Translations under genes and position numbers: made by a program
NCBI RefSeq assembly: GCF_025426255.1
Contig: NZ_CP104861.1
Span: 3,038,001-3,102,000, forward strand
Direction of reading: 5' to 3'
Length of the DNA: 64,000 nt
Origin: Pseudomonas fragi
Lineage (GTDB): Bacteria > Pseudomonadota > Gammaproteobacteria > Pseudomonadales > Pseudomonadaceae
The notes under the pieces: generated by a model
What the model saw: the letters and a program-made list of their open reading frames with translations, nothing else
Told to the model about the DNA's origin: nothing
Databases searched by the model: none
Part shown: piece after piece, positions 9,854-18,853 of the stretch
Layout: the number at the start of each line of letters is the position of its first letter
Position numbering within the stretch: position 1 is the first letter of the stretch

Positions 9854-10208
9854 CGGTTTTACCTTGCTCGAAGTAATGGTCGCCCTGAGCATCTTTGCCA
9901 CCCTTTCAGTGGCCCTCTACAGCGCTGCCCAGCACATAGCCAGCAACAATAGCGGCCTTTCCGAACGCAGCCTTGCACATTGGCTGGCGGACAACCGCTT
10001 GACCGAACTGCGCGCTGGTATGCGCCAGATCGCCGCCGGTCAGCAACCAGAGAGACTGGACTTCGGCGGCCGTCAGTGGCTGCTCGACAGCCGTGTGACG
10101 AGCGCCCCCGACCCACGCCTGCGCCAGGTCAGCCTGGAGGTTTCCATCGTCGGCCCACGACCGCTGCGCCGGGCCTTGCTCAGCGGATTCATCGAGGCAC
10201 ACCCATGA
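9840..10208 (+). CDS. gspI: Minor pseudopilin GspI
   Basis: 122 residues with a TTG start overlapping the last 14 bases of gspH. CDGFTLLEVMVALSIFATLS is the prepilin signal and helix; it carries the DG cleavage site and Glu at +5. The body has the conserved GspI region LAHWLADNRLTELR. It nucleates the GspI-J-K tip in characterised systems. Ends in an ATGA overlap with gspJ. Confidence 0.9.
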   Translation: MKRCDGFTLLEVMVALSIFATLSVALYSAAQHIASNNSGLSERSLAHWLADNRLTELRAGMRQIAAGQQPERLDFGGRQWLLDSRVTSAPDPRLRQVSLEVSIVGPRPLRRALLSGFIEAHP

Positions 10209-10804
10209 AACAGCGTGGTTTTACCCTTCTGGAAGTGCTCATCGCCATGGCCCTGTTCAGCCTACTGGGCCTGGCCTGCTATCAACTGCTGGAGCGCGTG
10301 CTGCACAGTGAGCGGCGCATCGACCAACACGAACAGCAACTGCGCAACCTGCAACGGGCCCTCGCGATCTTCGAGCGCGACCTGACACAAGCCATCGCCT
10401 ACCCACTGAGCGATGACCCCAGCCGACGCCAGGCACTGATCGGGCGCAGCGATAACCTGCGCCTCGTAAGGGGCGGCTGGAGCAACCCGCTGGAGCAGGC
10501 ACGCAGCGATGTACTGCAAGTCAGCCACCGCTGGAGCCAGGGCCAATGGCTGCGCGACTACCACCCCCTCACCGGGCAAGCACCCCTGCCAGGGGAAGTT
10601 CGCCAGCAGCGCTTGCTCGATGGCGTGCATCTCAAACACCTGCGCTACATCGACGCCAACGGCACAGCGCATTCGGCCTGGCCGGCCCTGAGCCTGCCGC
10701 TAAGCCTGCCGCAAGCGATAGAGATTGAACTCGACGCCCCCGGTTACCCGGATATCCGCCGGGTTATCTTGCTGCCCGGTTTCCAGGGCACCGCCAGTGA
10801 ATAA
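10205..10804 (+). CDS. gspJ: Minor pseudopilin GspJ
   Basis: 199 residues. KQRGFTLLEVLIAMALFSLL is the prepilin signal (Glu at +5), and the conserved GspJ segment LQRALAIFERDLTQA follows at about 48-62. An upstream extension of the open frame is ignored because the ATG overlaps the gspI stop and gives an exact prepilin leader. Confidence 0.9.
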   Translation: MKQRGFTLLEVLIAMALFSLLGLACYQLLERVLHSERRIDQHEQQLRNLQRALAIFERDLTQAIAYPLSDDPSRRQALIGRSDNLRLVRGGWSNPLEQARSDVLQVSHRWSQGQWLRDYHPLTGQAPLPGEVRQQRLLDGVHLKHLRYIDANGTAHSAWPALSLPLSLPQAIEIELDAPGYPDIRRVILLPGFQGTASE

Positions 10805-11675
10805 CCCACGTCGGCAACGAGGGGTGGCGCTGATCAGTGTGTTGCTGATCACCGCACTGGTGACCCTGATCATCAGCGATATGCTCGCCCGACAACGCCT
10901 GAGCGTGGCCAGTAGCGCCAACCAATTGCAACAGCAGCAACTCTGGCAGTTGGCCCTCAGCGGCGAGACCTGGGCCCGCGAGCAATTGCGCAGCGACCTG
11001 CGTGCTGACGACGGCCTGACCCGAGTGCATTTGGGACAGCGCTGGCCCCAGGACGGCGGCGAACTCGAGATCGAGGGCGGGCGTATCCGCATCCACCTGG
11101 AAGACTTGGGCGCGCGCTTTAACCTCGACCGCCTGCGCAATCCCAACGACGAACTGAATCGTGCTCGCTACCAGCGCCTGCTGGCACAACTCGGTCTGCC
11201 CCCCCACGACCCAGCAAGCCTGCCCACGACTGCAGGCTACAACCACAAGCCCTTACCCTTCGCCGACAGCAGCGAATTGCGCCGTCTGGTGGCCCTGGAC
11301 TTCTCGGGCTGGCAGCGCCTGCAACCTTGGGTTGCGACCACCGGGTTGGGTGCCTTGAACATCAATACCGCAAGCGCCCAACTGCTGGCTACCCTCGAAA
11401 GCCTGGACCTCGGTATCGCCCAGGCCCTGGTGCAGCAACGCCCTGCCGACGGTTACAAAAGCGTGCAGGAGTTTCTTGAGCAACCGCTGCTGCAAGGCCG
11501 TCAAGTCAATGGTGCAGGGCTGACCACCAGTAGTAGCAACTTTCGCGCGACCCTCGAGGTAGCGCTGGGCGAACGTCGCCTGCACCTGATCAGCGACCTG
11601 CGCACTGGCATTGACGGCCAGGTTCAGGTGCTGCGCCGACAACTCGTCGCCCCTCTGCGCACTTTTTCGGAGTGA
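10797..11675 (+). CDS. gspK: Minor pseudopilin GspK
   Basis: 292 residues with a GTG start overlapping the gspJ stop. The leader RRQRGVALISVLLITALVTL lacks Glu at +5, the normal feature of GspK, which caps the pseudopilus. The body has SGETWAREQL, LEDLGARFNLDRL and LNINTASAQLLATL (saposin-like insertion region), as in the family. Longer than the other pseudopilins, as expected. Confidence 0.9.
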   Translation: MNNPRRQRGVALISVLLITALVTLIISDMLARQRLSVASSANQLQQQQLWQLALSGETWAREQLRSDLRADDGLTRVHLGQRWPQDGGELEIEGGRIRIHLEDLGARFNLDRLRNPNDELNRARYQRLLAQLGLPPHDPASLPTTAGYNHKPLPFADSSELRRLVALDFSGWQRLQPWVATTGLGALNINTASAQLLATLESLDLGIAQALVQQRPADGYKSVQEFLEQPLLQGRQVNGAGLTTSSSNFRATLEVALGERRLHLISDLRTGIDGQVQVLRRQLVAPLRTFSE

Positions 11676-11682
11676 CCCCCAC

Positions 11683-12762
11683 GTGAACGCCTTACTTTAT
11701 ATCTCCTCCCTGATCGAAGACGCGCCCCTGACCTGGTGGCATGGCGACGGCCCCGTGACCCAGGGCGATCTGGATCAGGCGGCCCAAGCCCTTGCTGGTC
11801 AGCCTCTGGTATTGCTGCTGCCCAGCGAAGCCGCCAGCCATCACCGCATCGAAGTACCCCCAGGCAGCGGCCGCTGGCTGCGTCAGGCGATCCATTCGGC
11901 ACTTGAAGAAAAACTGCTGGATGACCTCGACCAACTGCACCTGGCCCAGGGAGCGTTACACCAACGGCGTCATTGCCGATTGTGGGTGATACGCCGCGAC
12001 TGGCTCCAACCACTGCTCGCGCGCCTGGAGGACAAAGGCCTGGTCCCAACGCGGATTCATATCGATGCCGACTGCGTGCAGGGCGAGCAGCCGACAGCAT
12101 TGTACTGCGCAGGTCGCTGGTTGCTCGGCGGTACGATCGTCCATCCCTCGGCCCTCATCGAAGAGGAGCTGGAAACCCTGGTCACATTGCTGCCAGACGA
12201 CCTGCATCGCTGCGAAGAGTCACCTTGGCCTTTGCTGGCCGAAGGCGCGAAGCACGCCATCGACTTGCGCCAAGGCGGATTCTCCCTCGGCGGTCGGCGC
12301 CGCCCACCCTGGCGCGCCCTGGCTTTACTGGCCGTATTGGGCTGTGGCGCCAGCCTGTTGCAGGACTTCGGCCACCGGATGGTGTTGGAACAACGCAGCG
12401 TCGAACTGCATCAAGCCAACCTTGATACTTGGCAACAGCGGGCGCCAGATGAGTCTCGGGTCGTCGACCTTAACCGTCAGGTCCAGGCGCGACTGCAGCA
12501 AAACCAGACACCCCATCAGGACCTGGCACGGCGCCTGGAAACACTGGCTCGACACTGGAGCAACAGCAGCGGCGCCTTGGCCCGGGTCGACCAGCTGGAT
12601 TATCAAAATGGTGAGGGCTGGACCCTGCGTGTAATCGCTCCGGCTTTCGCCGACCTCGAACGCTTGCGTGAGGGCCTGGGCCGCGCTGGCCTGACGGTGC
12701 AAGCCGACTCCACCGTCCGTGATGACCAAGTGGTCAGCGCCCGTTTGAAGATCAAGGAATGA
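11683..12762 (+). CDS. gspL: Type II secretion protein GspL
   Basis: 359 residues from the GTG at 11683, which has CGGAG nine bases upstream. The N-terminal ~210 residues form the actin-like cytoplasmic domain that binds GspE (LVLLLPSEAASHHRIEVPP). One transmembrane helix (ALALLAVLGCGASLL) is followed by a periplasmic ferredoxin-like domain. Overlaps gspM by four bases. Membership is clear from order and topology; sequence conservation in GspL is low. Confidence 0.85.
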   Translation: MNALLYISSLIEDAPLTWWHGDGPVTQGDLDQAAQALAGQPLVLLLPSEAASHHRIEVPPGSGRWLRQAIHSALEEKLLDDLDQLHLAQGALHQRRHCRLWVIRRDWLQPLLARLEDKGLVPTRIHIDADCVQGEQPTALYCAGRWLLGGTIVHPSALIEEELETLVTLLPDDLHRCEESPWPLLAEGAKHAIDLRQGGFSLGGRRRPPWRALALLAVLGCGASLLQDFGHRMVLEQRSVELHQANLDTWQQRAPDESRVVDLNRQVQARLQQNQTPHQDLARRLETLARHWSNSSGALARVDQLDYQNGEGWTLRVIAPAFADLERLREGLGRAGLTVQADSTVRDDQVVSARLKIKE

Positions 12763-13211
12763 ATATGCCCTTTCGCAATTTATCCGAACGCGAACGCTTG
12801 GCCTTGTCTCTGCTGGCCCTGCTGCTCGGCCTGGTGCTGACCTGGACGCTGTTGTGGCAACCACAGCGTGCGGCCTTGCAGGACGCAGCACGTCAGTACC
12901 GCGACGAGCTGCAACTGACGGCAGACCTGCAGCGCATGCCCGCCACTAGTGGCGGACAGCATGGAACGACAATTAACTCCGGGGACTTGCCGGGGTTACT
13001 GGCACGAACCAGCGCTGAGGCCAACCTGAATCTGGAACGCCTGGATAACGAACAACAAGGCCGAGTCAATCTCGGCCTCTCCGGTTCTCTGGATGATCTG
13101 CTTGCCTGGTTGCAGCAACTCGGCGAGCAAGGGGTGGAGGTTATTTCGGCCAACCTTGAGGTCAATCCAATGGCCCACGTCCGGGCAAGGCTGGTGCTGG
13201 AGGTCAGATAG
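12759..13211 (+). CDS. gspM: Type II secretion protein GspM
   Basis: 150 residues: a short basic start with an NLSERERLALSLLALLLGLV-type membrane helix, a coiled region and a periplasmic ferredoxin-like fold. It partners GspL in the inner-membrane platform. It starts in an ATGA overlap with gspL and ends the tightly packed operon. No GspN gene is present, as is common in Pseudomonas. Confidence 0.85.
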   Translation: MNMPFRNLSERERLALSLLALLLGLVLTWTLLWQPQRAALQDAARQYRDELQLTADLQRMPATSGGQHGTTINSGDLPGLLARTSAEANLNLERLDNEQQGRVNLGLSGSLDDLLAWLQQLGEQGVEVISANLEVNPMAHVRARLVLEVR

Positions 13212-13356
13212 ACCTGGCACTCACTGACGCATACAGATCATCAATAGCTGGCTGCCCTGTTTACCCCTCAATTGGCGACCATTCTCAGGGTCTAAAGGCC
13301 TCTGAGTACGGCGCCAAGTACTTGCACACTTACCCACCTGGATCAGCGATTTGAAC

Positions 13357-14223
13357 ATGGCCCTCACTGAAGTCCTTGCCAGTTTCCCTCTGGTTTTCGT
13401 CATATACGCACTGGTGCTAGGACTGATCGTAGGCAGTTTTATCAATGTGCTGGTCTGGCGCCTGCCGAAGATGCTCGAACGCGACTGGCAAGCACAGGCC
13501 CATGAAGCGCTCAATCTGCCCGCTGAACCTGCCGGGGCGCCCTATAACCTGATGTACCCGCACTCCGCCTGCCCCCATTGCGCAGAGTCGATTCGTCCGT
13601 GGCAAAACATCCCTCTGGTGAGCTACCTGCTGCTGCGTGGTCGTTGTTCAGGCTGCCAAAAAACCATCAGCCTTCGCTACCCGCTGACAGAGCTGGCCTG
13701 CGCTGTGCTCTCGGGATTTATCGCCTGGCATTTCGGGTTTGGCTGGCAGGCCGCCGGAGTATTGGTCTTGAGTTGGGGTTTGCTGGCAGCGAGCCTGATC
13801 GATGCCGACCACCAATTATTGCCTGATGAGCTGACACTGCCGCTGCTGTGGCTCGGCTTGATCGTGAACAGCTTCGGAGTATTTGTCCCGCTGACGGACG
13901 CGATGTGGGGCGCGGTGGCTGGCTACCTGAGTCTATGGTCAGTGTTCTGGCTGTTTCGACTGCTCACCGGCCAGGACGGCTTGGGCTATGGCGACTTCAA
14001 ATTGCTGGCCCTGCTGGGGGCCTGGGGCGGCTGGCAGATATTGCCGCTGACCATCCTGCTGGCGGCCCTGGCTGGCACGTTGGGCGGCCTGACGTTGCTG
14101 CGTTTGCGCAACGCTCAAGTATCGACACCGACCCCCTTTGGTCCCTATCTGGCCATGGCCGGCTGGGCTGCATTGATATGGGGTGATCAAATAACCAACT
14201 TCTATTGGCAATTCGTCGGTTAG
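13357..14223 (+). CDS. gspO: Prepilin peptidase / N-methyltransferase (GspO type)
   Basis: 288 residues from the ATG at 13357 (a TTG two codons earlier is possible). The N-terminal methyltransferase domain carries the four zinc Cys (CPHC and CSGC). The aspartic protease domain has LIDADHQLLPDELTLPLLW with the first catalytic Asp and GYGDFKLL with the second (GxGD motif). Around eight membrane helices. It would cleave and N-methylate the pseudopilins encoded upstream. A separate gap of about 145 bases after gspM suggests its own or read-through expression. A second pilD for type IV pili is probably elsewhere in the genome. Confidence 0.93.
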   Translation: MALTEVLASFPLVFVIYALVLGLIVGSFINVLVWRLPKMLERDWQAQAHEALNLPAEPAGAPYNLMYPHSACPHCAESIRPWQNIPLVSYLLLRGRCSGCQKTISLRYPLTELACAVLSGFIAWHFGFGWQAAGVLVLSWGLLAASLIDADHQLLPDELTLPLLWLGLIVNSFGVFVPLTDAMWGAVAGYLSLWSVFWLFRLLTGQDGLGYGDFKLLALLGAWGGWQILPLTILLAALAGTLGGLTLLRLRNAQVSTPTPFGPYLAMAGWAALIWGDQITNFYWQFVG

Positions 14224-14228
14224 TGCTC

Positions 14229-14253
14229 AGCGTATTTTGTACAAAAATACGCT
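14229..14253. repeat. Inverted repeat just after gspO
   Basis: AGCGTATTTT and its complement AAAATACGCT form a 10-bp perfect stem five bases after the gspO stop. There is no T-run directly after it. It may protect the 3' end or act with the terminator at 14266. Confidence 0.5.
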
Positions 14254-14265
14254 GCCGCAGAAACG

Positions 14266-14291
14266 AAAAAAGGACCCGAAGGTCCTTTTTT
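14266..14291. terminator. Bidirectional rho-independent terminator
   Basis: A-run, GGACC, CGAA tetraloop, GGTCC, T-run. The symmetrical A and T runs serve the plus-strand secretion cluster and the minus-strand gacA-uvrC-pgsA-tRNA transcript. Confidence 0.9.
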
Positions 14292-14331
14292 CTTGCCCTG
14301 TCGAATTGCGATGAATTCGTAGGGCCATGTC

Positions 14332-14407
<76 letters not shown>

Positions 14408-14470
14408 TTGGTGTGGCGCATTCTATAGCAATAAAAGAATGCGTCAAGCCATTGATTCAAAAAGTTTTAT

Positions 14471-15028
14471 TTATTTGACCGAGGTCGTCTTCAGATGCGG
14501 CCAGGCAGCCCGCAAATATTGAACCATCGACCATAAGGTCAACCCGGCAGCCACCAGCAGCAACCCGTAACCCACCAGGACCCAGAAACTGAAGTCCGAA
14601 GGGTTGGCCAGCAAGATGATCAGCGCCAGCATTTGTGCTGCGGTTTTCCATTTGCCCATGTTCGATACGGCAACCTGAGCCCGCGCGCCCAGTTCCGCCA
14701 TCCACTCACGCAACGCCGAGATGACGATTTCACGACCGATAATCACGGCCGCAGGCAGGGTCAACCATACGTTGTGGTGTTCTTGCACCAGCAAAACCAA
14801 AGCCACAGCGACCATCAGCTTGTCGGCAACTGGATCCAGAAAGGCGCCAAAAGGCGTGCTTTGCTCCAGTCGTCGGGCCAGATAGCCGTCGAGCCAATCG
14901 GTCGCCGCCGCAAATGCGAAGACTGAGCTGGCGGCTACATAACTCCAGCTGTAGGGGAGATAGAACAGCAGGATGAAGAAAGGAATAAGTAGAACGCGTA
15001 GTACGGTGATCAAATTAGGGATATTCAT
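14471..15028 (-). CDS. pgsA: CDP-diacylglycerol-glycerol-3-phosphate 3-phosphatidyltransferase
   Basis: 185 residues from the ATG giving [14 protein letters not shown]; a GTG two codons upstream is the alternative. The CDP-alcohol phosphotransferase motif reads [22 protein letters not shown], covering the D-G-x2-A-R-x8-G-x3-D pattern, and there are about four to five membrane helices. It makes phosphatidylglycerol phosphate, the first committed step to phosphatidylglycerol and cardiolipin, in the inner membrane. Follows uvrC by 32 bases. Confidence 0.95.
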   Translation of the reverse strand: MNIPNLITVLRVLLIPFFILLFYLPYSWSYVAASSVFAFAAATDWLDGYLARRLEQSTPFGAFLDPVADKLMVAVALVLLVQEHHNVWLTLPAAVIIGREIVISALREWMAELGARAQVAVSNMGKWKTAAQMLALIILLANPSDFSFWVLVGYGLLLVAAGLTLWSMVQYLRAAWPHLKTTSVK

Positions 15029-15060
15029 CGGCACAACTAGCTACGAGGTGAGGTGGCATT

Positions 15061-16884
15061 CTACTCGCTGTGCAGGTTTGCATAAATCAACTCAGCGAGC
15101 TTTTTACTGATCCCGGGTGCTTTGGCGATCTCCTCGATGCTGGCACGAGATAGCTCCTGTAAGCCACCAAAATGTTTCAATAAATCTCGGCGACGTGTCG
15201 GCCCTACCCCCGCAATGCCTTCCAGGGTTGAGGTTCGACGGGTTTTGCCGCGTCGCGCCCGATGTCCGGTAATTGCAAAGCGGTGAGCCTCGTCACGGAT
15301 TTGCTGGATCAAATGCAAGGCCGGCGAATCGCCTTTTAATGTGAATTCATGGGCCGCGTCGTTCAAATAGAGGGTTTCAAAGCCCGCCTTGCGGGTCGCA
15401 CCCTTGGCCACGCCAAGCAGAATCAGGTCCGGCACCGCCAGCTCATTGAGCACATCACGGGCCATCGACAGCTGGCCCTTGCCACCGTCGACCAAGAGGA
15501 TGTCCGGCAGCTTGCCCTCCCCCTCTTTAAGCCGACTGAAGCGGCGCATCAGCGCCTGGTGCATGGCGGCATAGTCATCACCAGGGGTTACCCCTTCAAT
15601 GTTGAAACGCCGGTAATCCGACTTGATCGGACCTTCGGGGCCAAACACCACGCAGGATGCAACGGTGGCTTCGCCGCTGGAGTGACTGATGTCATAACAT
15701 TCCAGACGCTGCGGAATTTCGTCCAGCTTCAATACTTGCGCCAGGGCCTCGAAGCGCGCCGCGACATGCAGGCGGTTGGTCAGGCGCGCCGTCAGCGCCT
15801 GCTCGGCATTGGTGACCGCCAACTGCTGCCAGCGCGCCCGGGTGCCACGCACCCGGTAGCTGATAGCCAGCTCTCGGCCGCGCAGCTCGTCTATCGCCTC
15901 GACAATCGCCCCGAAGCTCTCATGCTCCACGTTGACGATCAGCTCACTCGGCAGGTCGCGCTCAGGGCTGCTGATGTAGTACTGCCCGAGAAACGCCGCC
16001 ATGACTTCGGCCACATCTTCCTCGATGCCTACCTGAGGAAAGAAGTTCTTGCTGCCCAGTACCCGCCCGCCGCGCACGTTGATCAAATGCACACAGGCGC
16101 CGCCGGGGTTAACAAAGGCGGCAATCACGTCCACGTCGCCGGTTCCGCCTTCCATGCTCTGCTGATCCTGAACCCGACGCAGCAGGGAGATCTGATCACG
16201 CACCTCTGCTGCACGCTCGAAATCGAGGGTACTGGCGGCCTGCTCCATCGCACTGTTCAACTCGTCGGTCAGCGCACTGCTGCGCCCTTCGAGGAACATG
16301 ATCGAGTGACGCACGTCTTCGGCATATTCCTGCGGGTCGACCAAACCGACACACGGGGCCTTGCAGCGCTTGATCTGATACTGCAAGCAAGGTCGTGTTC
16401 TATTTTTGAAATAGCTGTCTTCGCACTGACGCACCAGAAAAGTCTTCTGCAAGATGCTCAGGCTTTCGCGAATAGCGCCAGCACTGGGATAGGGCCCAAA
16501 AAACTTGCCTTTTTTCTTCTTGGCGCCGCGATGAATACTCAGGCGCGGGTACTCGCCATCTGACAGAAACACGTAGGGGTAGGACTTGTCGTCGCGCAAC
16601 AGAATGTTGTACGGCGGGCGCCACTCCTTGATAAGCGTCTGCTCAAGCAACAGCGCTTCGGTTTCGTTGGCGGTAATAGTGGTTTCAATTTGCGCGATCC
16701 GCGCAACCAATGCCGCCGTTTTGGGCGCCAGGCCGGTTTTGCGAAAGTAGCTGGCCAGGCGTTTTTTCAGGTGCTTGGCCTTGCCCACATAAAGCAACCG
16801 CGCATCGCTATCAAACATGCGATACACGCCAGGTCGACCGCTGCAGGTCGAAAGAAACGCACTTGCGTCGAACACGTCAGTCAT
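15061..16884 (-). CDS. uvrC: Excinuclease ABC subunit C
   Basis: 607 residues, full length for UvrC. The GIY-YIG endonuclease domain (about 12-95: [21 protein letters not shown]) makes the 3' incision. A Cys cluster follows near 150-180 ([15 protein letters not shown]). A UVR motif that binds UvrB is at about 205-240, an RNase H-like 5' nuclease domain at 370-540 ([31 protein letters not shown]), and a helix-hairpin-helix region at the end. It starts two bases after the gacA stop, the conserved arrangement in gamma-proteobacteria. Confidence 0.97.
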   Translation of the reverse strand: MTDVFDASAFLSTCSGRPGVYRMFDSDARLLYVGKAKHLKKRLASYFRKTGLAPKTAALVARIAQIETTITANETEALLLEQTLIKEWRPPYNILLRDDKSYPYVFLSDGEYPRLSIHRGAKKKKGKFFGPYPSAGAIRESLSILQKTFLVRQCEDSYFKNRTRPCLQYQIKRCKAPCVGLVDPQEYAEDVRHSIMFLEGRSSALTDELNSAMEQAASTLDFERAAEVRDQISLLRRVQDQQSMEGGTGDVDVIAAFVNPGGACVHLINVRGGRVLGSKNFFPQVGIEEDVAEVMAAFLGQYYISSPERDLPSELIVNVEHESFGAIVEAIDELRGRELAISYRVRGTRARWQQLAVTNAEQALTARLTNRLHVAARFEALAQVLKLDEIPQRLECYDISHSSGEATVASCVVFGPEGPIKSDYRRFNIEGVTPGDDYAAMHQALMRRFSRLKEGEGKLPDILLVDGGKGQLSMARDVLNELAVPDLILLGVAKGATRKAGFETLYLNDAAHEFTLKGDSPALHLIQQIRDEAHRFAITGHRARRGKTRRTSTLEGIAGVGPTRRRDLLKHFGGLQELSRASIEEIAKAPGISKKLAELIYANLHSE

Positions 16885-16886
16885 CG

Positions 16887-17525
16887 TTAGCCAGCATCAA
16901 CCATGCCGTGACGAACGGCCAACAACGCCAGTTCAACATCGCTTTTGACTGAAAGCTTCTCGTAGATACGGTAGCGGTAGGTATTGACCGTCTTGGGTGA
17001 CAGGCAAAGCTTGTCGGAAATAACCTGAACCTTCTGGCAACCGACAATCATTAGCGCGATCTGAATTTCACGCTCGGACAAGGCATCGAAAGGGGAATCA
17101 CTGGCGGGCTGAAAGGACTTGAGCGCCAATTGCTGTGCAACTTGTGGGCTGATATAACGCTGACCGGCGAATACCAGGCGAATGGCCTGGACCATTTCAG
17201 CCAGGCCCGCGCCCTTGGTCATATAGCCCGCCGCGCCTGCTTGCAGCAAACGCGTCGGAAAAGGGTCTTCTTCGCACACGGTCACAGCGACAACCTTGAT
17301 ATCCGGGTGGCTGCGCATCATTTTGCGAGTAGCCTCAAGGCCACCGATGCCGGGCATTTTGACATCCATCAAGACCACATCCGGTTTCAGCTCACGAGCC
17401 TTGATAAGCGACTCCTCACCGGACTCGGCTTGACCGACCACTTGCAAGCCCTCGATATCGGCCAGCATTCGTGTGATCCCTGTACGCACCAGATCGTGAT
17501 CATCGACCACTAGAACCCGAATCAA
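16887..17525 (-). CDS. gacA: Response regulator GacA
   Basis: 212 residues. A TTG start is chosen at 17525 because it has GAGGTG six bases upstream and yields the family start (M)[15 protein letters not shown]; the longer open frame has no support. Receiver domain with acceptor Asp54 (VLMDVKMPG), then a LuxR-type HTH ([13 protein letters not shown] to [13 protein letters not shown]). GacA is phosphorylated by GacS and drives transcription of Rsm-type small RNAs, which control secreted enzymes and secondary metabolites. No Rsm RNA is seen in this window. Confidence 0.97.
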   Translation of the reverse strand: MIRVLVVDDHDLVRTGITRMLADIEGLQVVGQAESGEESLIKARELKPDVVLMDVKMPGIGGLEATRKMMRSHPDIKVVAVTVCEEDPFPTRLLQAGAAGYMTKGAGLAEMVQAIRLVFAGQRYISPQVAQQLALKSFQPASDSPFDALSEREIQIALMIVGCQKVQVISDKLCLSPKTVNTYRYRIYEKLSVKSDVELALLAVRHGMVDAG

Positions 17526-17674
17526 GTCGACACCTCGCAAATTGGTCTTGTTTGATTGCCGATACCATAGCAAAAACTAATGCACCAACCTACCGGCATG
17601 CGTCAACTATCCATGCCGAAACGTTAAAGCCTTGTAAAGAATCACCCCTTGACGGGATCGACCTCCTCAAGATC

Positions 17675-18040
17675 TCAACGTTCTTTGACCATCTGCGGGG
17701 CCGACAACTCTGCCAGGGTTGTGGTCAAACGGCGGATAGCGTCCTGATCTTCCTTATGCAGCACCCGGTAACTGATCAGAACCTTTTCTTCTATCTGACT
17801 GAGATTATCGATTAGTGTTGGGGTTGGGCTGCCCGTCAACACATAGAGCACATCCACACCGCGCCCTGCGACACGTGACAGATAGTCCGCTTTTGGAGCG
17901 CGATCGCCATTTTCGTACTTGCCTTGGGCGTTCGCCTCGACACCACCGATTTCGCCAAAAGATTTCTGCGACAAGCCAAGTCGCTCTCTCTCTTGCCTCA
18001 AGCGCAAACCAATTCCACCCATTTGGATGTAAGACCTCAT
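17675..18040 (-). CDS. XRE-family HTH repressor
   Basis: 121 residues from the ATG at 18040 (a GTG at 18049 and an ATG at 18022 are alternatives). An N-terminal helix-turn-helix (GLRLRQERERLGLSQKSFGEIGG...) resembles phage repressors. The C-terminal half is helical, with YVLTGSPTP and SYRVLHKEDQDAIRRL, a pattern common in Pseudomonas prophage-type regulators lacking a peptidase domain. It is divergent from the small gene at 18104. No phage structural genes are nearby, so it is probably a remnant or domesticated switch. Confidence 0.8.
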   Translation of the reverse strand: MRSYIQMGGIGLRLRQERERLGLSQKSFGEIGGVEANAQGKYENGDRAPKADYLSRVAGRGVDVLYVLTGSPTPTLIDNLSQIEEKVLISYRVLHKEDQDAIRRLTTTLAELSAPQMVKER

Positions 18041-18061
18041 TTTAAACACCCACGAGGATGG

Positions 18062-18102
18062 TATAATCGATGAATATTAAACAACTTTGAACGGTTTTGA
18101 AC
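18062..18102 (+). promoter_or_regulatory. -10 element and TTTGAAC direct repeats in the divergent gap
   Basis: A perfect TATAAT lies at 18062-18067 on the plus strand. Two TTTGAAC copies follow at 18086-18092 and 18096-18102, spaced by one helical turn and ending one base before the ATG of the small gene. They are candidate operator half-sites for the divergent repressor; this is inference. Confidence 0.5.
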
Positions 18103-18103
18103 T

Positions 18104-18346
18104 ATGACCGGAATCCGTACTGCCGCACAAGCCAAGGCATGGCTGGAACACCAGGGAAAGTCCGTTCAAGAGTTTGCTCGAGAGCATGGAATCGACCCTG
18201 CAACTACCTATCAAGTGCTCTCCGGCCGCAAAAAAGGAAAACGCGGTGAAGCTCACAAGGTAGCGGTTCTTTTGGGTATGAAGGACGGCATCATTGTGCC
18301 AAGGACTATGCATCCGACAGAGTCAAAAGATGATGTACTCGCCTGA
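18104..18346 (+). CDS. Small putative DNA-binding protein (Cro-like position)
   Basis: 80 residues, basic in the centre. AWLEHQGKSVQEFAREHGI followed by PATTYQVLSGRKKGKRGEA looks like a short helix-turn-helix ending in a basic segment. A hydrophobic HKVAVLLGMKDG follows. It is divergent from the XRE repressor, as cro is from cI. Similar short proteins are common in Pseudomonas genomes as DNA-binding proteins of unknown role. Function not established. Confidence 0.65.
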   Translation: MTGIRTAAQAKAWLEHQGKSVQEFAREHGIDPATTYQVLSGRKKGKRGEAHKVAVLLGMKDGIIVPRTMHPTESKDDVLA

Positions 18347-18595
18347 GTATGCGCTTTATTGGCCAACCCTCCCGATTTAGTGTGCAGGCCATTTCGCACC
18401 TCACTAAAATGGGTCGCAAAAGCCCAAATAGAGCGTTTCAGGGCAAGAACCCAACGGCGGGTAACCCACCGCTGCGCCTTGGGTACGCACATTGGCGTCA
18501 GGCAATAGCCTTTATCGTTCTTCCAGATAGTATTTTTTTATTGAATCAGTCGGTTCGCGTCGAGTAAGCTGCAAACCACTAATCGGAGACAACCC
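18347..18595. other. Gap before the aromatic leader, no confident gene
   Basis: Open frames exist on both strands (plus 18349-18567, minus 18253-18492) but neither has a good ribosome site or a recognisable fold. The minus-strand translation resembles short peptides I associate with dispersed Pseudomonas repeats. The 3' part should contain the promoter and 5' leader of the aroF/G transcript; the A/T-rich stretch at 18528-18545 is the best candidate area. Confidence 0.4.
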
Positions 18596-18730
18596 ATGTT
18601 GCATCACGCCAACACAGCCATTTGCAAGACCACACGCCAATCGCGTCTGGCTGCTGCTGTGTGCGCGAACAACATGCACTCCACAGCACGATTTTATTTT
18701 GGGTATTGGTTTAGCCACTGGCGCGCCTGA
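18596..18730 (+). CDS. Leader peptide 1, aromatic-rich (44 aa)
   Basis: A 44-residue peptide from the ATG at 18596 with CGGAG seven bases upstream. Residues 32-43 read RFYFGYWFSHWR: three Phe, two Tyr and two Trp within 10 codons (33-42). The stop is followed 49 bases later by a strong rho-independent hairpin. This is the layout of trp- and phe-type attenuators, where ribosome stalling at the aromatic codons decides whether the downstream terminator forms. The controlled gene would be the DAHP synthase at 19054. Attenuation is inferred from architecture; the alternative antiterminator fold was not demonstrated. Confidence 0.7.
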   Translation: MLHHANTAICKTTRQSRLAAAVCANNMHSTARFYFGYWFSHWRA

Positions 18731-18779
18731 TACCCACACGGCGCCCACTACTTAGGGGTCGCCTACCAGAGAATTCTCA

Positions 18780-18816
18780 CCCCCGGTCGGCTTCCCGACC
18801 GGGGGTTTTGTTTTTT
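18780..18816 (+). terminator. Attenuator-type terminator before DAHP synthase
   Basis: An 11-bp perfect stem (CCCCCGGTCGG / CCGACCGGGGG) with a CTTC loop and a TTTTGTTTTTT tail, lying between leader peptide 1 and leader peptide 2. A GGGGT at about 18755-18759 could pair with ACCCC at its 5' arm (18779-18783) as part of an antiterminator; this needs folding. Confidence 0.9.
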
Positions 18817-18853
18817 CAGCCCCTGACATTTTCTTGAATTGAGGATTTACCCC

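Noticed and set aside
15349..16563. 404-codon plus-strand frame opposite uvrC
   Set aside because: Antisense to a complete, conserved uvrC; no motif or start site.
18062..18102. Intact prophage at the repressor pair
   Set aside because: No integrase, structural, lysis or attachment sequences found within the surrounding 5 kb on either side.
18349..18567. 72-codon frame directly after the small DNA-binding protein gene
   Set aside because: No ribosome site, no recognised domain, and the opposite strand is open too; kept only as part of the gap description.
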